Assembly: GCA_015039315.1 (NCBI GenBank)
Contig: WIDE01000121.1
Coordinates: forward strand, 32,067 to 96,066
Length of the DNA stretch: 64,000 nucleotides
Direction: 5' to 3'
Source of the DNA: Clavulina sp. PMI_390
Taxonomy: Eukaryota > Basidiomycota > Agaricomycetes > Cantharellales > Hydnaceae
Position 1 is the stretch's first letter; each line of letters opens with the position of its first letter. The notes beneath the pieces were generated by a model. The model was not told where the DNA came from and searched no databases. It worked only from the letters and a program-made list of their open reading frames with translations. Of this stretch, positions 47,406-58,862 are shown one piece after another. Position numbers and translations under genes: made by a program.

Positions 47406-48056
47406 ATGGCCCCTGCATCTGATGCGGACGTAGAGGCTGCAGCCCTTTCTTTCCACAATGAACGCGATGCTGAAAGTCGTGAAGACAACTACGCCGCTAC
47501 TTCCCTTACCTCTGCGCGACAACCCGAGCGCTTCACTGGCACAGTCGACGCACCGTCATCACGTGAAAAAATCCTTTTCCCTAATACACCGATTGCTGGT
47601 AGCACTACCCCTTGGCATACATTCGAGCATGCGTCCACGGTGGATGGAGCCATCTCGTTCCTGTTTGACCTTCAGCGCGAGAACGGTCTTCTGCTAGACC
47701 AGGAGGAAGACATTGCCGACCATGGTCTTGATGCGGGTCCCCAATTCCATAGCTCCATACAAGCCAACTCATTCCTATCTGACCTGCGGCGCGAAAACGG
47801 TCTTATGCTGGAGCAGGAGGAGGATGTTGCCAACGCTGGTCCTTATGCGAGTTTCCGACCTCATAGTTGCGTGCACATGCGCGAGGTGCTCAACGACTAT
47901 GACACCTGTCCGCTGCTACCACTGGTTGCGCGGAGCCAAACACAAGCCCTTGGTGCCGTTGAGGGTCACGAGGACGATGATGATGATGACCTTCCTGAGC
48001 TTCTGCCCATTTCCCCCTCCTCATCTTCGACCAAAGGCCCCCGGTCCTCGAACTAA
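47406..48056 (+). CDS. Small acidic hypothetical protein, copy A
   Basis: Single exon, 216 residues, no known family, no signal peptide or membrane helix. The core STVDGAISFLFDLQRENGLL and LDQEEDIAD is followed by a second, diverged copy (SFLSDLRRENGLMLEQEEDV). The paralogue at 54040 has the module only once; the length difference (38 residues) equals one module. An acidic run of Asp and a Ser-rich tail end the protein. TATA and CCAAT elements and paralogue conservation support a real gene. Function unknown. Confidence 0.75.
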   Translation: MAPASDADVEAAALSFHNERDAESREDNYAATSLTSARQPERFTGTVDAPSSREKILFPNTPIAGSTTPWHTFEHASTVDGAISFLFDLQRENGLLLDQEEDIADHGLDAGPQFHSSIQANSFLSDLRRENGLMLEQEEDVANAGPYASFRPHSCVHMREVLNDYDTCPLLPLVARSQTQALGAVEGHEDDDDDDLPELLPISPSSSSTKGPRSSN

Positions 48057-48926
48057 CATTATTCCGGCTCAACCATCCTCTAGCAATCTAGGCCATCACA
48101 GGATATGGAATGAGGCTAGGGTGTACTCCTTTGGATATGGCCTTTGGTGAGGGGTTGACTATGCATCAGCTAATCGGTCCAACTGTGCGCGTGTGCAAGC
48201 GCTAAGCGGCCAGACCTCAACATATTGCACTATCTATCATTTCTTTAACTCATCTTAAATAACAATGGCATCTGAAGCAGCACTGTCTTCTCATTTCCAT
48301 TCGAAACTCTTTCCCCTTATCTGTTGTGGAGAGCTCGGGCGTTTATCGTATCTATTTTCGCGCGCAGATTTGAGATTTCTACGTTGTTGCCCTCAAAATG
48401 CTTAATGCCATAGTCCTTGCCATTGAGGACCAATTCAACGCCGCTCTACTTCCTATTCCTTCCCCAGGATTTTGCCGTGAAGGGCTCCTCAACACAATGT
48501 GCTAAGCAGGGGAGAGTTCCTGACCATTCCCTATTGAAGGTACGATGCCGGCCACCATAATGAGATAACCCACTCGTGATCAGCCTAAGCCCTCAATCAC
48601 ACTGAGAAAAGTTTATAGCGTCACTCTTCATGTCGGGGGAGTAAAGCCACTCAAGGCCTCACTTGGAGCATCTGGCACTTTAGTGAGCAGCACACCGGCC
48701 ACAATTGGTCGGGACAAATTTATTTATTGGCTAATAGTCGTACAGTATCTTCAGAATATCTAGATTATCGGGAGTCTAGCTGGCTGGTTGTGGATGTTCT
48801 GGTCTATATTTAATCCTTGTGAGCACAGTTCTCGGTTGAAGCGAATTTCGCTGCGCGAGTCTTCGTGGACTTCGACGCGTAATCGCCACCAGAACTGCGA
48901 GCATTGGGGGGCGATAGATTTCTGCA
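48057..48926. other. Convergent intergenic region
   Basis: The first 400 bp still resemble the region after copy B; the rest holds nothing recognised. Confidence 0.4.
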
Positions 48927-50369
48927 CTAAGTGGATGGGCCAGGGAGATTACCAAGACTGGAATTACGGTAGGGGGGCTTCCGACCTAGGCGCGGTGGTT
49001 GACGTGAAGACTCTCCACCACCAGCTTGGAGGTCGCTAGAAACAGAATGGGGAGACAAGGGAGGGGGAGATACGGGAGGAGGAGAGGCAGAAGGGGGAGA
49101 CGGCGAAGACTGGGCCGAACTATCTGTGACGTCGCCCGCCCACCCTGGGGTGACGCTGTAGTCCTTATTGAAGGACGTGCGATAGCGCTGCACAGCATTA
49201 ATCCCGCTGGGTTGCGCTATAGCTTGATCGAGGGAAGCTTCTGGTAATTTCCACCGCACATGTGGAGATGACGGACGAGGGTTTTGGTGCTGGGACCCAG
49301 CCTTGGTGTTATATGTGCGAAGTTGCGGCTCGATTTTTTTGTCGTTCTGAACACCCCCACGGCGCGCAGAGCTAGGTTTTGGTGCCGAAGAGCTACCCTC
49401 CCCATCAAGGTGACGATTATCACCCGAGGAGGTCCGCAAAATCTTGTTTGAACTTGCGCCCGAGCTGCTCGGGCCATCGTCGTACTGAGATGGCCGAAAC
49501 GATATCGAGATATCGGGATCCAGGTAGTCATGAACAAGGTGGGGAGGTAACTTTCCTGAACAAACATAGAAGTTAGCTCGTTTGAAACCCGACTTGGAAG
49601 AAAGGTACATTACCTGCAGTCGGTCGAGTCTTCAAAACCGTTCTGAGACGACCCAGGTTCCGATGAGCAGCCGAGATGATCATTTTCATCCCCTCCTTGC
49701 TCCAAAGCTCATACTCATCTGACCGTTTACCTAACAGAAAGGCGTCAATAAGATGATCCGCGAGCGAGCTAGGGGTCTCTTGGACATACCGGACTGATGG
49801 ACACACAGGGCCCAGCCACAGAAAAGAAAGGGAAGGAATTGCCATAGATTGAAAGGAAGTTGGGACTAAAACCGGAGTCAGCGCTTTCGCGACGCCCAAA
49901 TCTGGAGGGGATCCGACAAGTTAGTAGAGGATTAGACAGATTTTATAGATGGTTGCTGACTTGTCACGTATCTGGATATCCGTCTCGGTACGACTTGGAC
50001 CACCCTGGGAGCCATCAGATCCTTCCATGAGCGCCTAGAAAATTGGGAACAGCCCTTGAGGATAGCTCACTCCACTGAGTCTCACGAAGACAACGACCTA
50101 GGAGCGTATCAGTTTCGGAGGTTGATTATAGTAAGGAGGTTGGAGACAATAACCCACCAACGGTCAAGGCTCTGAGGCTCGTGGCGTAGGTCTGAGTGCA
50201 GGTAGGGGCAAACAACAAACCCTAGCTGGACGGGAAACAAGTATCCGAGAGCAGCGAACGTTCCCTGTTCAACTATGACTCGAGACGGGGTCCGAGGAAT
50301 GGAAAAATGAGCTACTAGGTCCTGCGGCCATTCGAGCTTCGGGGGCCACAGAGAGACTTGTGGTATCAT
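48927..50369 (-). CDS. Unidentified multi-exon protein
   Basis: A chain of protein-like exons on the minus strand: MIPQVSLWPPKLEWPQDLVA (from 50369), then SWKDLMAPRVVQVVPRRISR, then LGVAKALTPVLVPTSFQSMA through VRYVQETPSSLADHLIDAFL and KMIISAAHRNLGRLRTVLKT. After an intron at about 49554-49612 follows KLPPHLVHDYLDPDISISF and a disordered Ser/Pro-rich tail. I recognise no family. Exon edges between 49900 and 50160 are uncertain and the start is a guess. Confidence 0.45.
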
Positions 50370-51538
50370 CAGTGGTAAAGGTATCGAGAGCTGGGGCTGG
50401 GGCCGCTTGATAGGGTGTACCTCCGGGGGTGCGATGGTGTGATGGTAGAACTTGAGAAGGGATATGAGTGATAGAGTAGCTCTTATAGGAATGGTGGGAT
50501 GGTCTCAGATATAAACATAGGTCAGCAGCAGAGAAACGAAGTGACACCGGCCGGCAGAGGGGCGCACAAGGGATGCCGAGGGCATTGCATGGGACGAGAA
50601 TAGATGAATCTGTTCCCGTACTTAGGAATATATATCTCCTCACTGCTTCTCAGCTCGCGCGAAGATGGCGGTCGTGTCGCTGTGGTCACACATTCTGTTT
50701 CATCTCAGGTAGAGGACACATCAGTGATGAACGTCGTCACACGTGACATCTCTTGCCCAAAGGGGCCATTTCACACTTGAGCGCACCATAAATTATCCCT
50801 TCCTAAGCTTTCAGAAGGTCGGGCTCCAACAATCGATTTCATTATACCTGAGCTAGTGTACTAAAAAAGCGAGCCAGGTTGAGAGAAATTCGAGTGAAGA
50901 GTTACCAAAATACGTCTGATGGAGATGCGCGATCAGCTACTCCCATGCAATTTCGGCCTTCTCAAGCTCATCGAATCTACGATCTGGCACTATGCACCCA
51001 GAAATTCAGTCCTAAACGCATAGGAAGGCCCCCCTTGGATGTGAGCTTGACAACATCCAGGAAGAGGCGGCTCCTGTGCTTGGCAAGATTCTTTCCCACG
51101 GGCGTCCTCTTCGAGAGTCAGAGTATTCCAGTAACTCCTCCCTGTCACGTCCACTGTTTGATCCATCATTAGATGGCCCGATTAAAGCTAAACCAGATGT
51201 CGGAAGCCGAATTTTGCATTGGTGCAGGCAGCCTGAGCAATAGCTACTGGTCAGAAATCAATACATTTCAGACTTTCGGACCCGACGTCAGTCCAAATTG
51301 GGACTGTCTCGGGGGTTCGTCGCTAATGTGTGTCTTCTACCTTATCACTCCTCCACTTGAGGTCTTTTCCATATAGAGGTGGTCCAAACGCCCAGAACTC
51401 TACATTATACGACTCCGGCTGACTAAATATCATTTGCAGCAGCTCTTCATCAGATATATTTCAACCCGAGTCGTTGATTAATAGACACAGGATTGTCTAT
51501 CATTTGTCTCGCCATCGGGTCGTTCGTCTCGCGGACTG
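50370..51538. other. Divergent intergenic region
   Basis: No convincing coding sequence. Open frames at 50269-50643 and 50879-51376 lack family motifs. Confidence 0.4.
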
Positions 51539-53514
51539 ATGGCGTCCGGCGGCGCTCCAATATGGTCAGCTCCACTAAACCAGGCATTAGTGGTGCTTGC
51601 AACCCAACGCGAGTATTTTGAGCTTTGGAAATACTATATCTCGTGAGTCAGGCAGTTTTTAATACGAAGGAGTTCCACCGGTTCATAACCACATGATCAG
51701 ATGGGCACTTTATGACTTGGAACTCATAATAAGTCCATGCGGTGAAGATATGGTGCCTAACACTCTGCTCGGCTCCTCCCTCATGATTCGTTTCCCTGGT
51801 TATGATCCAGTCCTCGCCATTTTCACTTGGGAACCTCCAAGTAGTTCAGTCACCCATCCGTTCTCCTCCGGACTAGTATCAAGGGGATTAAGGGAGGAAA
51901 ATATACTACATATTCATGCTTGCGGTACCATCGTACTTCTTTCATCCCTCGTCATGACTCAGAAGAGAAAACGAAAAACGAGCATCTATGCAAAGGCCCA
52001 TTTCAACAATTCCCACCGGTGGTTCAACGGTCTGGAAACAGCGGAGTTCTGTCAGTTCCAGGAGGCTTTGCGCTCATCACTCTTTCTCCTGCATCCAAAT
52101 CTACCCTCTGGATCGGGGCCAGGCTATCCTTTGATTGAATTGCTCCGAGCCGCGGAGCGGTTGCATTGGGAGACGACTTTGGATGATTCAATTTGGCGAC
52201 TGAATCCAACGCTTGAACTTGCACCCTCCTCACACTCTCGCCTAAAAGTAAGTGTTCCACAAAAACCTCACCACCTCTGCTGACAGAATCATCCACCGAA
52301 GATTTCACTTCCATCACTGCTGGATTCCCTACCACTCGAGCTCATATTGATGGTAGTAGAACGGCTCCCTCACGACTCCTTGCGCTCTGTCGCGCTACTT
52401 AATCGTTCCTGGTGCCAACTAGTGACCCCTCACTTGTGGCACGATTTCACCATCAAGGACGGCGACACTGCGAATCACGTACCTTATCGCGTGAACTCCC
52501 TGATTCGCTCACAACTTAGGATGCGATCTATCAAAAGACTCACAATCGGACCATGCACCTGGCGTTGGACCTCTCCACTTCTAAGTGGGATGGCTCATTT
52601 GTGGCGAAACTGTCCCCAACTCTCGGAACTGTTTCTAGAATCCATCGGCCCCTATGAAACAGAAAGAGTGGGTGACTTTACAGCGCTTCTTTTGACATTA
52701 ATTGAATGTGCTTCTTCGCTTCGCCTCACTAAATTCAAACTGGAAGTACTGCTCTCAGACGATTCACTTCTGCGGCGGTTTCTCGAGCTCCAGCCCACCA
52801 TCACACACCTGATTGGCGTTTTCATGGTCCAAGACGACCCACATCATTTTCCTTCACAGCACTTTCTCCCCAACCTGACGAGCATTCGTCTTCGTTGGAA
52901 GTGCTTCACTACCGCCACTGCTCTAGTGCCTGGTCGGCCTCTCGCAGAAGTATGGCTCGATACCTGTGATGAGGTAACACAAACGGAGTTTGAGGCAGGC
53001 TTATGCGCGCTCCAGAAATCGACAGCTTGCTTGACCTCGCTCAGCATTAGCGGCTATTGGAGCCAGCCCGCTGACACGTCGCCTGCCGAATGGGTTGAGC
53101 GTCTCCAAACCATGTTTCCCAAACTAAATCATCTCAACATCCCTGACTGGCCCCACTTTCCTATCATTGGGTCAGATTTCCACCTTCCAGAACTGCGCAC
53201 GTTGCGTCTCAGACTACACCCACTTGCTGCAGCTGAGCCTTTCATGGCATCACTCAACTCAATGGAAAAGCTACATAAGGTGTATTTGGAGCGTTGGCAA
53301 GGAGATGTGTGGGTTCGCTCAACAAAGTAAGCGATGCTGCATCTGTCGGACGGTATTTGTTTCTCATCGCTGTTCTAGGAAATCCTCGCAATCCCAATGG
53401 CGCCTGGGAGTGTCTGAATATCCTTGTAAGACAGGAGCCCAATATTTCTCTAGCTCTAGATCTCACGGGGACATTTTTAGACGACCATCCGGCTTGAGGA
53501 CCTCCTTCGTTTGA
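51539..53514 (+). CDS. F-box protein with N-terminal module and LRR-like tail, copy B
   Basis: Exons 51539-51642, 51701-52247, 52287-53326 and 53379-53514 join in frame to 608 residues. Same order as copy A: unknown module (WALYDLELIISPCGEDM, TWEPPSSSVTHPFSSGL), central F-box (LDSLPLELILMVVERLPHDS) and LRR-like tail (IKRLTIGPCTWRW, LNHLNIPDWPHFP). The N-terminus is shorter than in copy A. The last exon diverges (RLGVSEYPCKTG). Intron phases (2, 0, 2) equal those of copy A. Candidate SCF adaptor by family. Confidence 0.85.
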
Positions 53515-54039
53515 GTCAAACGTAACTTGCGATTCAGTCCTGCCTGCTTCTCCAGCACCTGATCTCCTAGTTGCATTCGGCCACTAGATCGAAGCAGTCC
53601 TTTCATGGTTTGTTCGATTCAGTCGCATCACATTTCAATGAGGCCGTCCCAACATCAGCTTCTCATCTCTCTATGTCGAATTATCGACATGGGTGACATA
53701 TGCCAGTTTTCGATCTATCGAACGCGGCACGCGGGATCCGGTTCAACTCTTGTTGTGCGGCCTCCTGTTAATCCTCCGAAACTGAAGAAGGGGACAGAAA
53801 GTTTTCTGGGCTTGTTCTTCATCGGCTGACTTTACCGACCCCACTAGTAGCTGCTTTGTTCCCCCAGCTTCCCAAACAAATTTGATGTCACAGCCATTGG
53901 ACAATAGTTTATAATAACCTCACTATTGAGGTATAAAGGTACCAATAAATCGAAGGGCCCCTTACCGTTTGTGCTATAGTTTCCCCACAGCCAATCCTCT
54001 TATCTCTTAGTTCCATCCGACACGCGTCCAAAACCTGCC
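53515..54039. other. Promoter region of the small acidic-protein gene, copy B
   Basis: Contains the conserved elements at 53894-53937; otherwise non-coding. Confidence 0.5.
53894..53937 (+). promoter_or_regulatory. CCAAT box, palindrome and TATA box
   Basis: CCATTGG at 53894-53900, ACCTCACTATTGAGGT at 53917-53932 and TATAAA at 53932-53937, about 103 nt before the start codon. The CRE of copy A is here TGATGTCA, one base changed. Confidence 0.65.
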
Positions 54040-54576
54040 ATGAGCACTTCATCCCATCCGCGCGGAGAGGCTATAGCCCTTTCTTTCCAAAATGCACACA
54101 ATGCTAAAAGTTGTAAAAATGACAAAACCGCTGTTTCCATTAGCTCTGAGCGACTGAACGAGCGCTCCACTAGTACAGTCGACACACTATCATCACACGA
54201 AATCATCCTCTTCTCTACTACCCCGACCGCTGGTAGTAGCACCCCTAGGCATACATTCGAGCATGAATCCACGGTGGATGGAGCCATCTCGTTCCTGTTC
54301 GACTTTCAGCAAGAGAACGGTCTTCTGCTAGAGCAGGAGGAAGACATTGCCGACGCTGGTCTTGATGCAAGTTCCCGATCCCATAGTTGCGTGCATGTGC
54401 GTGAAGTGCTCAGCTCCTATGACACCCGTCCCCTGCGGCCAGTGGTTGCTCGAAACCGTACACCAGCCCTCGGTGCTTTGGGGAATCTCGAAGAAGACGA
54501 TGCTGATGACCTTACTGCGCTTGAGCCCGTTCACCCATCCTCATCTTCGGCCAACCGCTCTGGAACCTCAAACTAG
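54040..54576 (+). CDS. Small acidic hypothetical protein, copy B
   Basis: Single exon, 178 residues, paralogue of 47406-48056. It has the module STVDGAISFLFDFQQENGLL with EQEEDIADAGL once only, then SCVHVREVLSSYDTRPLRPV and an acidic, Ser-rich tail. No known domain, signal or membrane segment. Function unknown. Confidence 0.75.
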   Translation: MSTSSHPRGEAIALSFQNAHNAKSCKNDKTAVSISSERLNERSTSTVDTLSSHEIILFSTTPTAGSSTPRHTFEHESTVDGAISFLFDFQQENGLLLEQEEDIADAGLDASSRSHSCVHVREVLSSYDTRPLRPVVARNRTPALGALGNLEEDDADDLTALEPVHPSSSSANRSGTSN

Positions 54577-55324
54577 CATTATTCCAGTTCCACTATCCGA
54601 CAACCTGACCAGTCACCAGACATAGCCGGAGGCTATGGTTTACTCCCTTGGATATCGACTTGGCGGGGGATCAGTAATTGACCAGCTTGTTGGTCCGACT
54701 GTGGGTGCGCGGAGGCGCTAAGCGGAGGAATGTCATCGATGTGTTGCTCTACCTGCCGTTTTTTCAACTTCTTAAATCCTCATGGCATCTGAAGTAGTAC
54801 CGTCTCCCCACACTACCACTAAAGGATAGTTCTACTCTTCCTTCTTATCTACTGTTGAAAGCCGGAATGTTTTCCACTCCCAGGGTATCATCTATTTCTC
54901 CGCGCGAATTAGAAAATATGCACGTTACTACCCCCAGATGCTTTATATTATAGCTCTTACCTTCGGCCATGAACTCAGCGCCGCTCGTAAACTGGCGTGG
55001 TCAACGGGTTACATAATTCGCTTGAGGTCCACTGTATTGCGATCATCTGAGAATCCTGGGTCAATCCTCTGGCTTTTGCCCCAGAAACCGGGACTAATAC
55101 CACCCGGCTCATCATTGCAGCCATGAGGCCGGCTATGCAGCGAGAAGCTGTGTGGTCAGGTGCCTTACACTTCGTCCTCATCTTGCGAGCAACTTCCCCT
55201 CTTGAGGCTACATACTCTATCCCTTAACCAACCCTGTAGGGGAGATGACATGTAATGACTCGTTTAACCACTAATTTCTGGCGCAGGTGACTCATCGGTT
55301 AGGATTTGACTGCTCACAATCCGA
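54577..55324. other. Intergenic region
   Basis: The first part still matches the region after copy A. No separate gene seen. Confidence 0.4.
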
Positions 55325-56260
55325 ATGGCCCCAGAATTCGTTTCATTCGCCAACGGAGACACGACTCTACGATCAAGCGATGGCGTCGACTTCCGTGTAG
55401 AATCTGTATACCTTGGGTTGGTCGCCGAGGGTATTCTTCCACCTACAGACCTCCCTCTCCCGGCTAAAACAGTAGACGCTGAGCACTTTATTCCACTTTC
55501 GGAAACCGGTGATGTCTTGCATCTCCTCCTCGCCCTTATATATCCCAGATCGGACCGCCCAAACCCTCTCGCTTTAACTGCCGCCCAAGGGGAAGCCCTC
55601 TTGCGAGCGATCGACAAATATGACATCCACAGTTTTGTGGTGACGCAATTCGTGAACGAGTACCTCACCTCTCTAGCTCCCATCTCTGTGTGGGTATTGG
55701 CAAAGACCTATCGCTACCATGAAGCAAAGAGAGAGGCTATTCGTCGCTTCATCTCTGACTCTCATGACCCTAACTTTTGGGCTATCCCTGAGTTAGCTAG
55801 AGTCAGCGGCCTTGAGCTAGCAAACCTGCAGCACGTGAAACACGTGGCCCAGAAAGACGCACGCCATGCTCTTGGAGGTATATTCTGGGTTTGTGGTACG
55901 CATGCTCATGCCGAGTGGTATCTAACCCACACCACCACATTGCGTGACGATCCTTTCTGCCTGGACCTCTGGAGCGAAGATGCTTTGCGCGCCATTATCA
56001 CTAAGGAAGGGTGCCCTCAATGTTTGAAGGCTTTCAGCAAGTCAGGGCCCACCCGTCGGCGCGAAAGCTTCAGGGACAGAATCCGGATCATCCTAGATCG
56101 AGCTGCTCAGAGAGGCTCTGATGAAAATTACCTCTCAATAATTCACGAAGAACCGACTAGTTCGACACTTGGACAAAGCGCTGGTCAGTTTCCTAAGTAT
56201 TATTCGTTGCCAATGCCGTTCACAAGACCGACCCCAAACAGAACCCGTTTCCGACGATGA
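55325..56260 (+). CDS. BTB/POZ-domain protein, diverged subtype
   Basis: Single exon, 311 residues. BTB-like N-terminus VSFANGDTTLRSSDGVDFRV, then ALTAAQGEALLRAIDKYDIH, closest to the gene at 6460-7311. C-terminal WVCGTH and GCPQC give the family's CxxH and CxxC pairs. A tail of about 50 residues after the usual family end is Pro/Thr/Arg-rich. Family role only. Confidence 0.82.
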   Translation: MAPEFVSFANGDTTLRSSDGVDFRVESVYLGLVAEGILPPTDLPLPAKTVDAEHFIPLSETGDVLHLLLALIYPRSDRPNPLALTAAQGEALLRAIDKYDIHSFVVTQFVNEYLTSLAPISVWVLAKTYRYHEAKREAIRRFISDSHDPNFWAIPELARVSGLELANLQHVKHVAQKDARHALGGIFWVCGTHAHAEWYLTHTTTLRDDPFCLDLWSEDALRAIITKEGCPQCLKAFSKSGPTRRRESFRDRIRIILDRAAQRGSDENYLSIIHEEPTSSTLGQSAGQFPKYYSLPMPFTRPTPNRTRFRR

Positions 56261-57757
56261 AACGACTTTCACAACTGCCCCAGCTAATGGTCCAGCCACT
56301 ACGTTTCTAGACTGGGGCGGTTTCCAATAATACCACGGCATCACAAAGTCTTACATGATGAGGGAGATCAAAATCACAGTTACCTGAAGTTATCCACAGT
56401 GTTTTCCGCTCATTTTCCCATGAGGATATACTACTGGGGCGGTTTCTTCAATACAAATTCGAAGTAATCGCCACATCGGCCCTACCATCCACATGTTCAC
56501 TTTTAAGGCATGTCTCGCTTCAGGCCGAGGAAACAGCAGCAGCAGGCTTGCCAAAGCAGTAGCAATAAGCGTACACAAAGAGCTCGATCCAAACATACCG
56601 CTTTTCAAGATTAACTCACTCTGAAGACTCTTCTTGTGCTCTAAAACGTTCTTACACGAAATAACGCGCCAACAACATCCACTGAGAACCTATCATGACG
56701 TCTTCACTACACGTGTCTACGACGGATGTGTCAAGTGAGGATGGGGACCATTCACCATCCTCCCCTTCACATCCTCGATATCTATACCGTGGCCATCGGA
56801 GGGGTTCATTCGTGCCTGTTGACGTGCCAGAACTCGGTTCGTTATTCACTATAAAGGCGCCCTTTCATGAAAACCCCCAAGCTCAATGTCAGGTCCTCGA
56901 TAATTCACTCTTTGTCTATAGTTGAGCTGCGCGCCAGACAACGTACCTTCGAATACTCTTACACTAGAACCGCAATGGGAACTCTGGGATATTCGATTGT
57001 TGTCCTCAGACTTTTTGATAAGAGGTTCTATTCCAGTAAGCTCACTCCGTGGCCTGTCGCTCAAGGAGTGAAGTTGAGACTCACTGACTGATCGAACTAA
57101 GCAGTCGGACTGTTGTACTGCATACTTACGGCCGTATTGGGCGGGGCTGCCATAATAAGACGGCGTCATTCTCGGTGTGTTTTCTGTTCCCCACGACCGG
57201 CCTGAGGTGCTGTACTGAACTTGGTCTTCGTCTTCTACCACAGACACGACTTTGCAGATGTATATGGAGAAGTTAGCGGGAGGTGGGATGGGAATAGTCC
57301 ACCATCTCACACACGTACTCCCTCGGGAAGCCGAATATTTGGCCGTCCGTTCAAGACCGCCGGGTGGATTGTTGTCATTGTGACTACCCTAGTGGCCGCA
57401 ATCTACATTACACTATTTGGACTCGTAGTTGGCCTAGCTCATCAAAAGCACTGAGTATGGCTTCATTCATTCGTGCCGCATAGGCGTCCCTGACGTATCA
57501 GGGGGTCCGAGGCACTACCGCGACTGCGTATCATTTCCATTGTTGTATTTTGGGCTCGGGGTTATTCCTCATGGTTATTTGCTAGAAAGCTTTAGTTTCG
57601 GCCTCTTTTCTCTAATGTGTAGTAGATTCATTCTTAGATCCAGTGAATCAGTCTTGTGACGAAGGTCTGCTGACATCAGCTTGAATGGCCTCCTCGTGCT
57701 GTACTGGCACTGCCCGCTGCGCGACTTCGGCTTGTCACTCTCCTCCATTCCACCACC
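56261..57757. other. Region with an unresolved gene
   Basis: Both strands have partly protein-like stretches. The plus-strand candidate is listed separately. On the minus strand 57240-56850 shows GT-AG-like sites and Ser-rich sequence but no family. Confidence 0.3.
56695..57454 (+). CDS. Possible small single-pass membrane protein, spliced, uncertain
   Basis: A first stretch reads MTSSLHVSTTDVSSEDGDHS with YLYRGHRRGSFVPVDVPELG. A later stretch up to a stop at 57454 reads GRPFKTAGWIVVIVTTLVAA, continuing as a clear C-terminal hydrophobic helix. An intron or two would join them but I could not fix the splice sites. Function unknown. Confidence 0.35.
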
Positions 57758-58862
57758 ATGATTCTTGAGAAATGTGCTCCTCCTCCTTACACTCGACTAC
57801 CAGGCTCGTTTTCAGGTGGTCCTCGTCACCGCGTTCACACCAGCCTCGATTCCCTGCCACCCCACATCCTGCTTCAGGTGATATACTGGACGTGCCCTGA
57901 AGGTGCTTCTCCAGCAGAAAGGCGGTATTCGCTCTACTGGATGACTAGTAGCCTCCGATATACATGTCGTAGTATCTGGATCGGTGAGCTATTCCTGCTT
58001 CGTCCATCGGTGGTGGCACACGTCTGATCATGTTCACTCCTAGCTACGATGTACATCCTACGCTCGTCATATCTCCCACTTTACAGTCACCAAATAATAC
58101 GGCCATTCACCTCAGACCCGTTCCCCTCCTCTGCTCCGACACCGTCGTCCCCGTCGCCGGCAGTTGAGAGTACCTCCGCAGTCCTTGAACATGATGTAAC
58201 ACCTATAATCTCAACACAAAGAGAAACCGCAGTGTTAGACCTCTTCATTGTTATCCGCGCACGCCAAGATATGCGCTCAGACGAGTCTGATCTTTATCTC
58301 GACAACGAAGATGACCGCTACCGCGACATGTTCAACTTTATGCAGGTATGTTGTCATCCCCTTCTATTTCTCTGAGAGTAGTATTGATTGCTAACTCCAT
58401 TGTGCCGCGCGTTAGCCAAAAGCCCGCTTAGAGGATCTTGTCCACAAGTATGGCATCCGTTACAACCTAATTTCCCTGCCCACTCCACCCTCCTCCACCC
58501 CGTCCACTGCGCTTCCAACTCCGACCCCCTCATATACCACCATTCCAGTACCACCAGCCTCTCCGTCCTCCCCAATACCTCCAATAGTGCTGCCAACCAT
58601 CTCGTTTAGTGATCTATCTGTCACATACGGCAACCGGGCGGTTTCATTAACAGCACGAGACGCGCAAGGAAAACGGCATGTCCTGTCAGAAGTCCAGAGG
58701 TCACGAGAGACATTGGAAGTGCTCGCGAGAGGGCTAGTCAATGAGTGGTGGCGCCGGGAGAAAGAAGAACAAGAGCGTGCCGCAGTGCCTTTGGTTCCGC
58801 AGAGTCGCAGCAGGGGTACAACTACGGCGCCAAGTTGGAAAGACCGTTGGGTTAGGAGATAG
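57758..58862 (+). CDS. Conserved fungal protein with F-box-like N-terminus
   Basis: Exons 57758-57983, 58044-58345 and 58416-58862 join in frame to 324 residues. TSLDSLPPHILLQVIYWTCP resembles an F-box helix. It is followed by YILRSSYLPLYSHQIIRPFT, ETAVLDLFIVIRARQD, LEDLVHKYGI, a Pro/Ser/Thr-rich spacer and a charged helical C-terminus (ETLEVLARGLVNEWWRREKE). The pattern looks like a protein conserved among Agaricomycetes; no specific function can be given. Confidence 0.78.

Larger units (their letters stand above)
44852..48450 (+). repeat. Segmental duplication unit, copy A
   Basis: F-box gene plus small acidic-protein gene with shared promoter and downstream sequence; matches about 51500-55000, offset about 6.6-6.7 kb, same orientation. 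Similarity remains visible to about 48450. Confidence 0.8.
51500..55000 (+). repeat. Segmental duplication unit, copy B
   Basis: Counterpart of 44852-48450. Coding and promoter sequences are similar but clearly diverged, so the duplication is not recent. Outer edges are approximate. Confidence 0.75.
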
